Below, in pieces: positions 52,028 through 61,580 of a stretch of DNA of 64,000 nucleotides; positions within the stretch are counted from its first letter, which is position 1; each line of letters starts with the position of its first letter. The translations under genes were made by a program, and so were the position numbers. The notes below the pieces were generated by a model. That model searched no databases. It saw only the letters and a program-made list of their open reading frames with translations, and was not told the origin of the DNA. Origin of the DNA: Parvibaculum sp035325945 (GTDB taxonomy: Bacteria; Pseudomonadota; Alphaproteobacteria; Parvibaculales; Parvibaculaceae); NCBI RefSeq assembly GCF_035325945.1, contig NZ_DAOKYX010000004.1:80912-144911 (forward strand), written 5' to 3'.

Positions 52028-52990
52028 ATGCGCCTCACGCCGATCCTGACGATATGCGCGGCCGCGCTGCTTCTCGCCGCCTGCGAGCGCCGGCCCGAAG
52101 GAAGCTATCAGGGCTATGCCGAAGGCGAATATGTGCGCGTGGCGCCCATTGACGGAGGCACGATCGACGCCATCCCCGTGCAGCGCGGCGACAAGGTGGC
52201 GGAAGGGGCGCTGCTCTTTCAGCTCGACCGGACGGCGGAGGTCGCGGGACAAGCGCAAGCCGCGGCGGAACTCGGACGCGCGAAGTCCCAGCTCGAAGAC
52301 CTGTCGAAGGGCCTGCGCGCGCCGGAACTCGACCAGATCAGGGCCGCTCGGGCGAACGCCGCCGCCACATCCGAAAAGACGAGGCTCGATCTCGCCCGCG
52401 CGGAAAAACTCTATGCGAATGGCAATGTCGCAAAGGCCGCGCTCGATGCCGCCCGCGCGGCGCATGACGCGGCGACGGCTGCCGTGCGCGAACTCGATGC
52501 GAAACTGACGACTGGCAAGCTCGCCGCCCGGCAGGATCAGATCGACGCTGCCGCCTCCGCCGTGGTAGCGGCGGAAGCGGCACTCGCCCAGGCGAACTGG
52601 AGGCTCTCGCGGCGCGAAGGTTTTGCGCCGCAGGGCGGCGTTGTGGACGACGTCTATTTCCGTGTCGGCGAATTCGCGAGCCCCAGCCAGCCCGTCGTTT
52701 CCCTGCTGCCGCCGGAGAACATCAAGATCCGATTCTTCGTGCCGGAGCCCGAGCTTGGGCGCGTGCATGTCGGCGACAAGGTGCGGCTTGCCTGCGATGC
52801 CTGCGCGGCCGGGCTCGAAGGGACGGTGCGCTTCATTTCCCCGCAAGCCGAATTCACGCCGCCCGTCATCTATAGCGAGCAGACGCGCGCGAAGCTCGTT
52901 TACATGGTCGAGGCATGGCCCGACCGGACGCCGGAAATCTTCCACCCCGGCCAGCCAGTCGGCGTGACCTTGATCCCGAAGCCGGAATGA
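52028..52990 (+). CDS. HlyD-family periplasmic adaptor, lipoprotein
   Basis: 320 aa from MRLTPILTICAAA; an in-frame ATG at 52010 inside tetR is less likely. The signal ends at a lipobox LLAACERR, so the protein is lipidated at Cys. Biotinyl-lipoyl half-motif GYAEGEYVRVAPIDGGTIDA and the second half QRGDKVAEGALLFQLD flank a long coiled coil (AQAAAELGRAKSQLEDLSKG through NWRLSRREGF), then a beta-barrel domain (VRLACDACAAGLEGTVRFIS). It links the ABC exporter to the outer envelope, as in YbhG. Confidence 0.92.
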   Translation: MRLTPILTICAAALLLAACERRPEGSYQGYAEGEYVRVAPIDGGTIDAIPVQRGDKVAEGALLFQLDRTAEVAGQAQAAAELGRAKSQLEDLSKGLRAPELDQIRAARANAAATSEKTRLDLARAEKLYANGNVAKAALDAARAAHDAATAAVRELDAKLTTGKLAARQDQIDAAASAVVAAEAALAQANWRLSRREGFAPQGGVVDDVYFRVGEFASPSQPVVSLLPPENIKIRFFVPEPELGRVHVGDKVRLACDACAAGLEGTVRFISPQAEFTPPVIYSEQTRAKLVYMVEAWPDRTPEIFHPGQPVGVTLIPKPE

Positions 52991-52994
52991 AACG

Positions 52995-53942
52995 ATGGCA
53001 GCCACGGCCGGTAATGATCTGGCGATCGACGTCACGGGGCTCACCAAGAGCTTCGGCGGGCGCAGGGTCGTCAACAATGTCGACATGCAGGTGGCGCGCG
53101 GCGAGATCTATGGCTTCCTCGGTCCCAATGGCAGCGGCAAGACGACGACGATCCGCCTCCTTTGCGGCCTGCTCACACCGGATGCAGGGCGCGGCACATG
53201 CCTTGGCTATGACATTCTGACCGAAAGCCCGAGGATCAAGCGCGAAGTCGGCTACATGACGCAGAGGTTCAGCCTCTATGAAGATCTGAGCATCCGCGAG
53301 AATCTCGACTTCGTCGCCAGCATCTACGGCGTGCCCGACCGGCGGGATGCGGTGGAGGCGACGCTTGCGAAGCTCCGTCTGACGGCCCGCGCCGACCAGC
53401 TCGCGGGCACGCTTTCCGGCGGCTGGAAGCAGCGTCTAGCCCTTGCCTCCAGCATCATGCACAAGCCGAAGCTGCTCCTTCTCGACGAGCCGACGGCGGG
53501 CGTCGATCCCAAGGCGCGCCGCGAATTCTGGGATGAGATTCACACCCTTGCCGAAGGCGGCCTCACCGTTCTCGTCAGCACGCACTACATGGACGAGGCC
53601 GAACGCTGCCACAAGATCTGCTATCTCGCCTACGGCCATCTTCTCGCGCGTGGCACGGCGGAGGAGGTCATCGCCCAGTCGGGCCTTGCGACATGGAACG
53701 TCTCCGGCAACTCGCTGAAGCGCATCAACCGCCTCGCCGCCGAATTGAGCGGACGCGACGGCATCGACATGGTCGCGCCCTTCGGGCCGACATTGCATGT
53801 GAGCGGGCTCGATGCGGCGGCTCTCGAGCGCGCCATCGCACCACATCGCCACGATCCCGATCTCTCATGGCGCGCGGGCACGCCAACGCTCGAGGATGTC
53901 TTCATCCTGCTCATGAAACGCGCGCCGGACAATTTCGAGTGA
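52995..53942 (+). CDS. ABC transporter ATP-binding protein (drug/lipid efflux)
   Basis: 315 aa. Walker A FLGPNGSGKTTTIRLLCGL (residues ~39-57), Q-loop region GYMTQRFSLYEDLSIRENLD, signature LSGGWKQRLALASSIM, Walker B LLLLDEPTAGVDPKARREFW and H-loop STHYMDEAERCHKICYL. The C-terminal extension is typical of ABC-2 exporters. Starts 4 bp after the HlyD stop and 6 bp before the permease, so the three are one cotranscribed exporter resembling E. coli YbhF. Confidence 0.95.
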   Translation: MAATAGNDLAIDVTGLTKSFGGRRVVNNVDMQVARGEIYGFLGPNGSGKTTTIRLLCGLLTPDAGRGTCLGYDILTESPRIKREVGYMTQRFSLYEDLSIRENLDFVASIYGVPDRRDAVEATLAKLRLTARADQLAGTLSGGWKQRLALASSIMHKPKLLLLDEPTAGVDPKARREFWDEIHTLAEGGLTVLVSTHYMDEAERCHKICYLAYGHLLARGTAEEVIAQSGLATWNVSGNSLKRINRLAAELSGRDGIDMVAPFGPTLHVSGLDAAALERAIAPHRHDPDLSWRAGTPTLEDVFILLMKRAPDNFE

Positions 53943-53948
53943 ACGGAC

Positions 53949-55088
53949 ATGCTGGGTGACCGCTTCAATACCGGCCGGTTTTCAGCCCTGATGCGCAAGG
54001 AATTCATCCAGATGCGACGGGACCGGCTCACCTTCGCCATGATGGTCGGCATACCGATCCTTCAGCTCGTCCTTTTCGGCTATGCCATCAATTCCGATCC
54101 GAAGCATCTGCCCACCGCCGTCTTCGCGCAGGATCATTCGATTTTCACGCGGAGCTTCTTCACCGCGCTGGAGAATACGGGCTACTTCCGCATCGTGAGC
54201 CGCCCGGAAACGGCGGACGAGGCCGACAAGCTCCTGGCGCGCGGCGAGGTGCAGTTCGTGATCGAGATCCCACCGGATTTCTCGCGCGACATCGTGCGCG
54301 GCGCCAACCCCGCGCTCCTCGTCGATGCCGATGCGACCGATCCCGCCGCGACCGGAAACGCGATTTCCGCGGTGAACCTGCTCGCCGCCCGCGCCATCGA
54401 GCGTGACCTCACCGGCCCGCTCGCAGGCCGCAGGCAGGACGCACCGCCCTTCTCGCTGATCGTCCACCAGCGCTACAACGCTGAGGGGCGCACGCAATAC
54501 AACATCGTGCCCGGCATCATCGGCGTGATCCTGACCATGACGATGGTGATGTTCACCGCGCTCGCGATGACCCGGGAAGTCGAACGCGGCACGATGGAAA
54601 ACCTGCTCACCATGCCTGCACGGCCGCTGGAAGTGATGATGGGCAAGATATTTCCCTATATCGCCGTCGGCTACATGCAGACCGCGCTCATCCTCGGCGC
54701 CGCGCGCTGGCTCTTCGACGTGCCAATGGAAGGAAGTCTCGTCCTTCTCTCCGCCGTCGTGCTTCTCTTCGTCGCCGCCAATCTCGCCGTCGGCTTCACC
54801 TTCTCGACGCTCGCGCGAAATCAGCTTCAGGCCGTTCAGATGGCGGTCTTCTTCTTTCTGCCTTCGATCCTCCTTTCGGGTTTCATGTTTCCCTTTCGCG
54901 GCATGCCGCAATGGGCGCAATGGATCGGCGAGCTTCTGCCGCTCACCCATTTCCTGCGGATCATTCGCGGCATCCTGCTGAAAGGGAACGGTGTCGCCGA
55001 TATCCGCGCCGATACAGCCGCCATCGCCATCTTCCTGTTGGCGGCAACCCTCATCGCGCTCAACCGCTATCGCAAGACGCTCGACTAG
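53949..55088 (+). CDS. ABC-2 type transporter permease
   Basis: 379 aa. Six helices in the ABC-2 arrangement: one N-terminal (FAMMVGIPILQLVLFGYAIN), a ~150-residue periplasmic loop, then five: IIGVILTMTMVMFTALAMTR, IAVGYMQTALILGAARWLF, VLLSAVVLLFVAANLAVGF, the conserved FFFLPSILLSGFMFPFRGMP and IFLLAATLIALNRY. Only one permease gene is present, unlike YbhS/YbhR, so it must homodimerise. It ends the TetR-HlyD-ABC operon. Confidence 0.93.
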   Translation: MLGDRFNTGRFSALMRKEFIQMRRDRLTFAMMVGIPILQLVLFGYAINSDPKHLPTAVFAQDHSIFTRSFFTALENTGYFRIVSRPETADEADKLLARGEVQFVIEIPPDFSRDIVRGANPALLVDADATDPAATGNAISAVNLLAARAIERDLTGPLAGRRQDAPPFSLIVHQRYNAEGRTQYNIVPGIIGVILTMTMVMFTALAMTREVERGTMENLLTMPARPLEVMMGKIFPYIAVGYMQTALILGAARWLFDVPMEGSLVLLSAVVLLFVAANLAVGFTFSTLARNQLQAVQMAVFFFLPSILLSGFMFPFRGMPQWAQWIGELLPLTHFLRIIRGILLKGNGVADIRADTAAIAIFLLAATLIALNRYRKTLD

Positions 55089-55175
55089 CTCCCCCACGTC
55101 CCGCCATACGGACTTGCCGTCGGGGCCGAAATGGCCGCTAGATGGGGTACGGACAATCTTGCCCGAGGAAATCCG

Positions 55176-55838
55176 ATGCTGGGTTCCATTCGCCGCCACG
55201 CGCTCCACCATGGCCGGTTCTACTTCGCAAGCCTTGTCGGCCTCGCTGTCTGGCTCTCAATGCCGCAATCGGCCGATCTTCCGATCCGCTTCTCGCTCGC
55301 GGGCGATGCGGCGTTTCTGGTCTATCTCGTCCTCACCGTCGCCTTCATGATCCGCCTCACGCCGGAACATTTGCGGCTGCGCGCCGATTACGAGGATGAA
55401 GGCATCGGCCTCATCGTCGCCATCACGCTTGCCGCAATCTTCCTCAATATCGGAATGATCTTCCTGCTGCTCAATCGCGGAACGGGCATCGCCCTGCCGG
55501 AACTTCTGCTCACGCTGGGCGGCATTCCGCTCGGCTGGGCGACGCTTCATGTGGTCATGGCCTCGCATTACGGCCATCTCTACTATTCGTCCGCCGATGA
55601 CACGGCCAAACACCGGCAAGACGCGGGCGGGCTCGCCTTCCCCGGCACGAAGGAGCCGACCGCCTGGGATTTCTTCTATTATTCCTTCGTCGTCGGAATG
55701 ACGGCGCAGGTGTCCGATGTACAGGTCTGCGCGACGCATATGCGCCGCCTCACCCTCGGTCACGGCATTGTCTCGTTTTTCTACAACACCGTGCTTGTCG
55801 CCCTCGCCGTCAACGTCATCGTGACGCTCGTGCATTGA
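55176..55838 (+). CDS. DUF1345 membrane protein
   Basis: 220 aa from ATG 55176 (GAGGAAA 5 bp upstream). Five or six helices: FYFASLVGLAVWLSMP, AAFLVYLVLTVAFMIRLT, GLIVAITLAAIFLNIGMIFL, LLTLGGIPLGWATLHVVMAS and LGHGIVSFFYNTVLVALAVN. DUF1345 motifs HYGHLYYS, DFFYYSFVVGMTAQVSDVQV are present. Function unknown. Located between the efflux operon and an oxidase gene that is convergent, with 3 bp between stops. Confidence 0.88.
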   Translation: MLGSIRRHALHHGRFYFASLVGLAVWLSMPQSADLPIRFSLAGDAAFLVYLVLTVAFMIRLTPEHLRLRADYEDEGIGLIVAITLAAIFLNIGMIFLLLNRGTGIALPELLLTLGGIPLGWATLHVVMASHYGHLYYSSADDTAKHRQDAGGLAFPGTKEPTAWDFFYYSFVVGMTAQVSDVQVCATHMRRLTLGHGIVSFFYNTVLVALAVNVIVTLVH

Positions 55839-55841
55839 CCC

Positions 55842-57230
55842 TCAGAGCGTGAACATCTTTCCGGGATTGAGAATGTTCAGCGGATCGAGCGCCCGCTTGA
55901 TCGCGCGCATGACGGCGATGCCTTCCCCATGCTCCGCCTCGAGAAACCGGATCTTGCCCTCGCCGATCCCGTGCTCGCCCGTGCAGGTGCCGTCGAGCGC
56001 GAGCGCGCGATCGACCATCCGGTCATGTATGCGCCTCGCCTCGGCCATCTCTGCCGCGTTCGACGGATCGACAAGCATGATGAGATGAAAATTCCCATCG
56101 CCGACATGGCCGACGATGGGGGCGACGAGCGGCGAAGAGGCGAGATCGGCCTTCGTCCCCGCCACAGCCTCGGCAAGACGCGAAATAGGCACGCACACAT
56201 CGGAGATCATGCCCTTCTTGCCGGGCTGGAGCGCGAGTGCCGCATAAAGCGCATTGTGGCGCGCTTCCCAAAGCCGCGTCCGCTCCTCCGCGCGCGTCGC
56301 CCATTCGAACGCGCCGCCGCCATTGTCGCGCGCGATTGCGCCGAAGCGCTCCGCCTGCTGAACGACGGAAGCCTCGCTGCCATGAAACTCGACGAGCAGA
56401 AGCGCCGTTTCCGGCAGAGTGAGCTTCGAATAGCGGTTGCAGGCCGCGACCTGCACCTCGTCCAGAAATTCGATCCGCGCCACCGGAAGCCCCGACTGGA
56501 TCGTCGCGATGACGGCGTCGATCGCGCCCTCGAATGCCGGAAAGGAAACGATCCCCGACGAAATGGCCTCCGGTATGCCATAGAGGCGGACGGTCAGCTC
56601 GGTGATGATTCCGAGCGTGCCCTCCGAGCCGACGAGCAGCCGGGTGAGATCATATCCCGCCGCGGATTTCCGTGCGCGCCGCGCCGTGCGCACGATCCGC
56701 CCATCAGCCATGACGGCGGTGAGGTTCAGCACGTTTTCGCGCATGGTGCCGTAGCGCACCGCATTGGTGCCCGAGGCGCGCGTCGCCGCCATGCCGCCCA
56801 GGCTGGCATCGGCGCCGGGGTCGATCGGGAAGAAAAGCCCCGTATCGCGCAGATAGGCATTGAGCGCCTTGCGCGTCACACCCGCCTCGACATGCGCGTC
56901 GAGATCGGCTGCATTGACGGAGATGATGCGGTTCATGCGGCTGAGGTCGAGCGAAAGCCCGCCATGCGGCGCGGAAATATGTCCTTCGAGCGAAGTGCCG
57001 GTGCCGAACGGGATGACCGGGAGACGATGGCGCGCGCAAATCCTGACGGCGGCTGAAACTTCCTCTGTCGTCTCCGCGAAGAGCACCGCGTCCGGCGGAA
57101 CGCAAGGGTGCCAGCTTTCGTCGCGCCCATGCGCTTCGCGCACCGCCGCCGATGTGACGAGCCGCTCGCCCGCAAGCGCCCGCAGCTCGTCTATCGCGCT
57201 CTGTCGCGCTCTTTCTCCGGCATGGGCCAT
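55842..57230 (-). CDS. FAD-linked oxidase, D-lactate dehydrogenase/glycolate oxidase (GlcD) family
   Basis: 462 aa. PCMH-type FAD domain: AVRICARHRLPVIPFGTGTS, LSRMNRIISVNAADLDAHVE, GADASLGGMAATRASGTNAV and GYDLTRLLVGSEGTLGIITE; C-terminal oxidase domain with PIVGHVGDGNFHLIMLVDPS and CTGEHGIGEGKIRFL containing the His residues that bind substrate. This pattern is shared by D-lactate dehydrogenase (cytochrome) and D-2-hydroxyglutarate dehydrogenases, so the exact 2-hydroxyacid cannot be set. No signal peptide. Divergent from the thioesterase gene. Confidence 0.9.
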   Translation of the reverse strand: MAHAGERARQSAIDELRALAGERLVTSAAVREAHGRDESWHPCVPPDAVLFAETTEEVSAAVRICARHRLPVIPFGTGTSLEGHISAPHGGLSLDLSRMNRIISVNAADLDAHVEAGVTRKALNAYLRDTGLFFPIDPGADASLGGMAATRASGTNAVRYGTMRENVLNLTAVMADGRIVRTARRARKSAAGYDLTRLLVGSEGTLGIITELTVRLYGIPEAISSGIVSFPAFEGAIDAVIATIQSGLPVARIEFLDEVQVAACNRYSKLTLPETALLLVEFHGSEASVVQQAERFGAIARDNGGGAFEWATRAEERTRLWEARHNALYAALALQPGKKGMISDVCVPISRLAEAVAGTKADLASSPLVAPIVGHVGDGNFHLIMLVDPSNAAEMAEARRIHDRMVDRALALDGTCTGEHGIGEGKIRFLEAEHGEGIAVMRAIKRALDPLNILNPGKMFTL

Positions 57231-57306
57231 CGCTGCCTCTTGATCTCCACCCTTTCTAAACTAGCATGCCCCCGCTTCGATGATAACGACGCACGAGAGA
57301 GGAAAG

Positions 57307-57792
57307 ATGACGAGCCCTGTCGAATGCCCGCCGCGCAAGGTCGAGAAAGCCTGGGTGGACCTCAATGGCCATATGAACATGGCCTATTACCACCTGCTCT
57401 TCGATGAATCGCTGGGCAAGCCCTTCGGCGATCTGGGCATCGGCTGGGAGTACACGCAAGAAGGCGAAGGCACGACCTTCACGGTCGAGGTTCATGTCTG
57501 CTACCTCAACGAGCTGATGGAGGGCGATCCCGTCCGCGTCACCTATCAGCTTCTCGACTGGGACGATAAGCGCGTCCACTTCTTCGGCCACATGTATCAC
57601 GCCGAGAAGGGCTATCTCGCCGCGACATCCGAGCAGATGTGCGTGCATGTCGACATGAAGACCCGGCGCATCTCGTCCTTCTCCGAGGCGCATCAGGCAA
57701 GGATCTCCGCCATGATGGAGGAGCATCGCGCGCTTCCCCGCCCCGTCCAGGCGGGCCGCGTCATCGGCATCAGGCGGAAGACGGTGGCCTAG
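57307..57792 (+). CDS. Thioesterase-family (hot-dog fold) protein
   Basis: 161 aa from ATG 57307 (GAGAGGAAAG upstream). Hot-dog fold features: KAWVDLNGHMNMAYYHLLFD, where the D-x-N-GHMN helix is the 4HBT-type active-site helix, VEVHVCYLNELMEGDPVRVT, KRVHFFGHMYHAEKGYLAAT. Resembles the betainyl/acyl-CoA thioesterases fused or adjacent to carnitine dehydrogenase in some bacteria, but no such dehydrogenase is nearby. Its 3' end overlaps the convergent clcA 3' end by 23 bp. Confidence 0.86.
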   Translation: MTSPVECPPRKVEKAWVDLNGHMNMAYYHLLFDESLGKPFGDLGIGWEYTQEGEGTTFTVEVHVCYLNELMEGDPVRVTYQLLDWDDKRVHFFGHMYHAEKGYLAATSEQMCVHVDMKTRRISSFSEAHQARISAMMEEHRALPRPVQAGRVIGIRRKTVA

Positions 57793-59068
57793 GCAGGAAA
57801 TTCTTCGACAGGGCGTGATAGACGCCTTCCCGGCAGATCAGCCGCGATGTGCCCTGCGCGATCAGCGCCGCGAGCATCAGCGGCACCAGAAGCTCGTGAT
57901 TGTCCGTCATCTCGGACACGATCACGAAGCCCGTGATGGGAGCCTGCACGACGCCGGTGAAGTAGGACACCATGCCGAGCAGCACCAGCGCGCCTGCCGG
58001 CGTTTCGGGAAAGAGCCGCGCGATCTCGGAGCCGACGCCCGCGCCGACGGAAAGCGACGGCGAGAAGATGCCGCCCGGCACGCCGCAGATCGAGGAGAAG
58101 ATCGTCGCCAGCATCTTCAGCGGCGCATAGGCGATCGGCAGCGCCTCCTGCGCATGCAGCGCGGCCTTGGCCTCGGCATATCCCGTCCCGTGTATGGCGC
58201 CGCCTGAAAGAAAACCGCACAGCGCGACCGCCATACCGCAGCCGATGGCGAAGAGGATGGGCCGCGACTTGATCCACCGCCCGGCACGCCCCGGCAGCCC
58301 GGCGCCGAATGCGATGAGGATGCGTGCGAAGAGCCCGCCCATGAGCCCGCCCGCGACGCCGCAGACCGGCACGGCGAGCCAGTCTCGCCAGTTCTCAAGC
58401 ACGGCCTCCGTCGTGCCGAAATAGGTGTAATTGCCAAGGATCGCCATGGAGGTGACGCCGGCCGCAATGATCGTCCCGATTATGAGGCCGCTCGTCCGCG
58501 TCTCGAAGGAGCGGCTCATCTCCTCGATGGCGAAGACGATGCCTGCAAGCGGCGTGTTGAAGGCCGCAGCAACGCCCGCAGCCGAACCGGCGAGAATGAG
58601 GCCGGACTGGTGGCGCCGGGAAACACGCCCCAGCGCGAACATGAGCGAGGCGCCCACCTGCACCGAAGGACCTTCCCGGCCGGTCGACGCTCCGGCGAGC
58701 AGCCCCAGAAGGGTCAGCAATATCTTGCCGATAGCGATGCGGACCGAGACCAGCCTCCCGCGCTCGGCCGGGTCGCTCAATGTGCGCGCGGCGATCGCCT
58801 GCGGAATGCCGCTGCCGCCCGTATTCGGAAAATAGCGGTTGGCGAGATAGGCGGTGAGGCCGAAACCGAGCGGCGTGACCATATAGACGGCCCAAGGCGC
58901 CGCCTCGCGCAGGCGGTGAAACGCGAACATCGCCCGATCGGAGAGGATAGCCAGCGCCACCGCCGCCGCGCCGACCACGAGCCCGCCCGCGATGAAAATC
59001 AGTCTCCGCTGCCAGCGGCGGGACTGGACATAGAAATTCCGCGAAAAGCGGGTCGTCACAAGGGCCAT
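57770..59068 (-). CDS. clcA: ClC-family chloride channel or H+/Cl- antiporter
   Basis: 432 aa from MALVTTRFSR. Selectivity motifs in order: NTGGSGIPQAIAA (GSGIP), GASTGREGPSVQVGASLMFA (GREGP with gating Glu), and CGVPGGIFSPSLSVGAGVGS (GxFxP). About 10-12 helices by eye. Shorter than E. coli ClcA, with no C-terminal CBS domains. Whether it is a channel or antiporter depends on a proton-glutamate that I could not place with confidence. Divergent from the helicase gene by 179 bp. Confidence 0.92.
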   Translation of the reverse strand: MALVTTRFSRNFYVQSRRWQRRLIFIAGGLVVGAAAVALAILSDRAMFAFHRLREAAPWAVYMVTPLGFGLTAYLANRYFPNTGGSGIPQAIAARTLSDPAERGRLVSVRIAIGKILLTLLGLLAGASTGREGPSVQVGASLMFALGRVSRRHQSGLILAGSAAGVAAAFNTPLAGIVFAIEEMSRSFETRTSGLIIGTIIAAGVTSMAILGNYTYFGTTEAVLENWRDWLAVPVCGVAGGLMGGLFARILIAFGAGLPGRAGRWIKSRPILFAIGCGMAVALCGFLSGGAIHGTGYAEAKAALHAQEALPIAYAPLKMLATIFSSICGVPGGIFSPSLSVGAGVGSEIARLFPETPAGALVLLGMVSYFTGVVQAPITGFVIVSEMTDNHELLVPLMLAALIAQGTSRLICREGVYHALSKNFLPRPPSSA

Positions 59069-59247
59069 CGGGGCGCCCTTCCATCGGGCTTGCAGGCATG
59101 TGCTACAGCCTCTATCTATCGGCAACGCGGCGCGAAACCAAGCCATCACGGCAAAAAGGCGCGGAATTCCGTACCGAATCGGGCACGATCCTCGTGCTAT
59201 ACTCGCCCGCACACGAACCCGCACCCGCACCCTCTGGCACCGGCGAG

Positions 59248-61578
59248 ATGACGAGCGACCCCTTCGACCTTGGGTCCATTCCCGAAGAAACGACTGCGCG
59301 CACGACGAGCGCGGCGGCGCTCGCCGGCATGCGCGCGCCCTATCTGGAAGGGCTGAACGAGGAGCAGCGCTCGGCCGTCGAGGCGCTGGACGGCCCCGTC
59401 CTCGTGCTCGCTGGCGCAGGCACCGGCAAGACCCGCGTGCTGACCACGCGGCTCGCCCACCTGCTTGCCACGCGCCGCGCCTTTCCCGGCCAGATTCTCG
59501 CCGTCACCTTCACCAACAAGGCCGCGCGCGAAATGAAGGAGCGCATCGGCCGCCTCATCGGCGGTGTCGTCGAGGGCATGCAGTGGCTCGGCACCTTCCA
59601 TTCGATCGGTGCGAAGATGCTCCGCCGCCATGCGGAGCTTGCGGGCCTCAGATCCGATTTCACCATTCTCGACGCCGACGACCAGATCCGTCTCATGAAG
59701 CAGATCATCGAGGCGGAAGGCATAGACGAGAAGCGCTGGCCCGCCCGCCAGCTCGCCAACTATATCGACGGCTGGAAAAACCGCGGGCTCACCCCCGGCA
59801 AGGTGCCCGCCGGAGAGGCGCAGGCCTTCGCCAATGGCAAGGGAGCGGAACTCTATCAGGCCTATCAGCTCCGGCTGAAGGTGCTGAACGCCGCCGATTT
59901 CGGCGACCTGCTGCTCGAGCCCTTGCGCATCTTCCAGGAGCATCCCGAAATTCTTGCCGAGTATCAGGATCGCTTCCGCTACATGCTCGTCGACGAATAT
60001 CAGGACACCAACGTCGCGCAATATCTCTGGCTCCGCCTGCTCGCGCAGAAGCACAGGAACATCTGCTGCGTGGGCGACGACGACCAGTCGATCTATGGCT
60101 GGCGCGGCGCGGAGGTCGACAACATCCTGCGCTTCGAGAAGGACTTCCCGGGCGCGAAGGTGATCCGCCTCGAAAGAAACTATCGCTCCACGCCGCAAAT
60201 TCTGGGCGCGGCCTCGGGCCTCATAGCAGCCAACGAGGCGCGCCTCGGCAAGACGCTCTGGACCGATGCCGACGAGGGACAGAAGGTCAAGGTATCGAGC
60301 TACTGGGACGGCGAGGAGGAAGCGCGCAACATCGCCGAGGAAATCGAGCAATTGCAGCGCAAGGGGCACATGCTCCACGAAATCGCGATCCTCGTTCGCG
60401 CCTCCTTTCAGATGCGCGAATTCGAAGACCGCTTCATCAATCTCGGCATTCCCTATCGCGTCGTCGGCGGCCCGCGCTTCTATGAGCGCGCCGAAATCCG
60501 CGACGCGAACGCCTATCTGCGTCTCGTTGCCCAACCCGACGACGATCTCGCTTTCGAGCGCATCGTCAACAAGCCGCGCCGCGGCCTTGGCGACGTTGCC
60601 TTGCAGACGATCCGCCAGCTCGCGCGCGCGCAAGGCATATCGCTGATGCGCGCCGCCCGCGCGCTGACAACAGCCGAGGAGCTGAAGCCCGCGCCGCGCC
60701 GGTCGCTGACGGGCTTCGTCGAAATGGTCGATCGCTGGCGCTCGCTCATTCCCGGCATGCCACATACGGAGCTTGCCGAAATCATCCTGGACGAGTCGGG
60801 CTACACCGAGATGTGGCAGAACGACAAATCGGCGGATGCGCCCGGCAAGCTCGACAATTTGCGCGAACTCGTGCGCTCGATGGAGCATTTCGAAAACCTC
60901 GCTGGCTATCTCGAACATATTTCGCTCGTCATGGAAATCGAGGCGCAGGAAACGGGCGACAAGGTGAACCTGATGACGCTGCACAGCGCCAAGGGCCTTG
61001 AATTCGATACGGTGTTCCTGCCGGGCTGGGAGGAAGGGCTTTTCCCGCATCAGCGCGCGCTCGACGAAAGCGGCGTCGCGGGACTCGAGGAAGAGCGCCG
61101 CCTCGCCTATGTCGGCCTCACCCGCGCGCGCAAACAGGCCCATGTCTCCTTCGCCGCCAACAGGCGCGTCCATAATCTCTGGCAGAGCGCCATTCCTTCG
61201 CGCTTCATCGACGAGATGCCGCAGGAACATCTGGAGGTCGTGCAAAGCGCGATGGGCGCATCGAGCTATCAGAGCTATGCGCCAAGCCGCTTCGCGCAGG
61301 ATTTCGCGCAAGGGAGCGACTATGCGAGCCCGGGCTGGAAGCGCGCCCAGACCATGGCGCGCACCACCTCGAAAACACGCGCGCCCGATCTCGAGGTTCA
61401 CGCCGATCTCGTCGCGACGAGCGATCCCGCCGCCGCGACCTATCGCCGGGGCGAGCGCGTCTTCCACCAGAAATTCGGCTATGGCGAAGTGGCCATGATC
61501 GACGGCAACAAGCTTACCGTCGATTTCGACAAGGCCGGCCGCAAGAAAGTGATCGACAGCTTCCTCGAACGGGCCTGA
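59248..61578 (+). CDS. UvrD/PcrA-family ATP-dependent DNA helicase
   Basis: 776 aa from ATG 59248; earlier starts extend only into non-coding leader. SF1A motifs: GAGTGKTRVLTTRLAHLL (Walker A, residue ~55), TFTNKAAREMKERI, MLVDEYQDTNVAQYLWLRLL (Walker B DEYQD), GDDDQSIYGWRGAEVDNILR, LERNYRST, MTLHSAKGLEFDTVFLPGWE, VGLTRARKQAHVSFA. The C-terminal ~60 residues form the small tudor-like polymerase-interaction region (FHQKFGYGEVAMIDGNKLTV). UvrD or PcrA for DNA repair; exact orthology is not decided. prmA follows within 2 bp. Confidence 0.95.
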   Translation: MTSDPFDLGSIPEETTARTTSAAALAGMRAPYLEGLNEEQRSAVEALDGPVLVLAGAGTGKTRVLTTRLAHLLATRRAFPGQILAVTFTNKAAREMKERIGRLIGGVVEGMQWLGTFHSIGAKMLRRHAELAGLRSDFTILDADDQIRLMKQIIEAEGIDEKRWPARQLANYIDGWKNRGLTPGKVPAGEAQAFANGKGAELYQAYQLRLKVLNAADFGDLLLEPLRIFQEHPEILAEYQDRFRYMLVDEYQDTNVAQYLWLRLLAQKHRNICCVGDDDQSIYGWRGAEVDNILRFEKDFPGAKVIRLERNYRSTPQILGAASGLIAANEARLGKTLWTDADEGQKVKVSSYWDGEEEARNIAEEIEQLQRKGHMLHEIAILVRASFQMREFEDRFINLGIPYRVVGGPRFYERAEIRDANAYLRLVAQPDDDLAFERIVNKPRRGLGDVALQTIRQLARAQGISLMRAARALTTAEELKPAPRRSLTGFVEMVDRWRSLIPGMPHTELAEIILDESGYTEMWQNDKSADAPGKLDNLRELVRSMEHFENLAGYLEHISLVMEIEAQETGDKVNLMTLHSAKGLEFDTVFLPGWEEGLFPHQRALDESGVAGLEEERRLAYVGLTRARKQAHVSFAANRRVHNLWQSAIPSRFIDEMPQEHLEVVQSAMGASSYQSYAPSRFAQDFAQGSDYASPGWKRAQTMARTTSKTRAPDLEVHADLVATSDPAAATYRRGERVFHQKFGYGEVAMIDGNKLTVDFDKAGRKKVIDSFLERA

Positions 61579-61580
61579 CC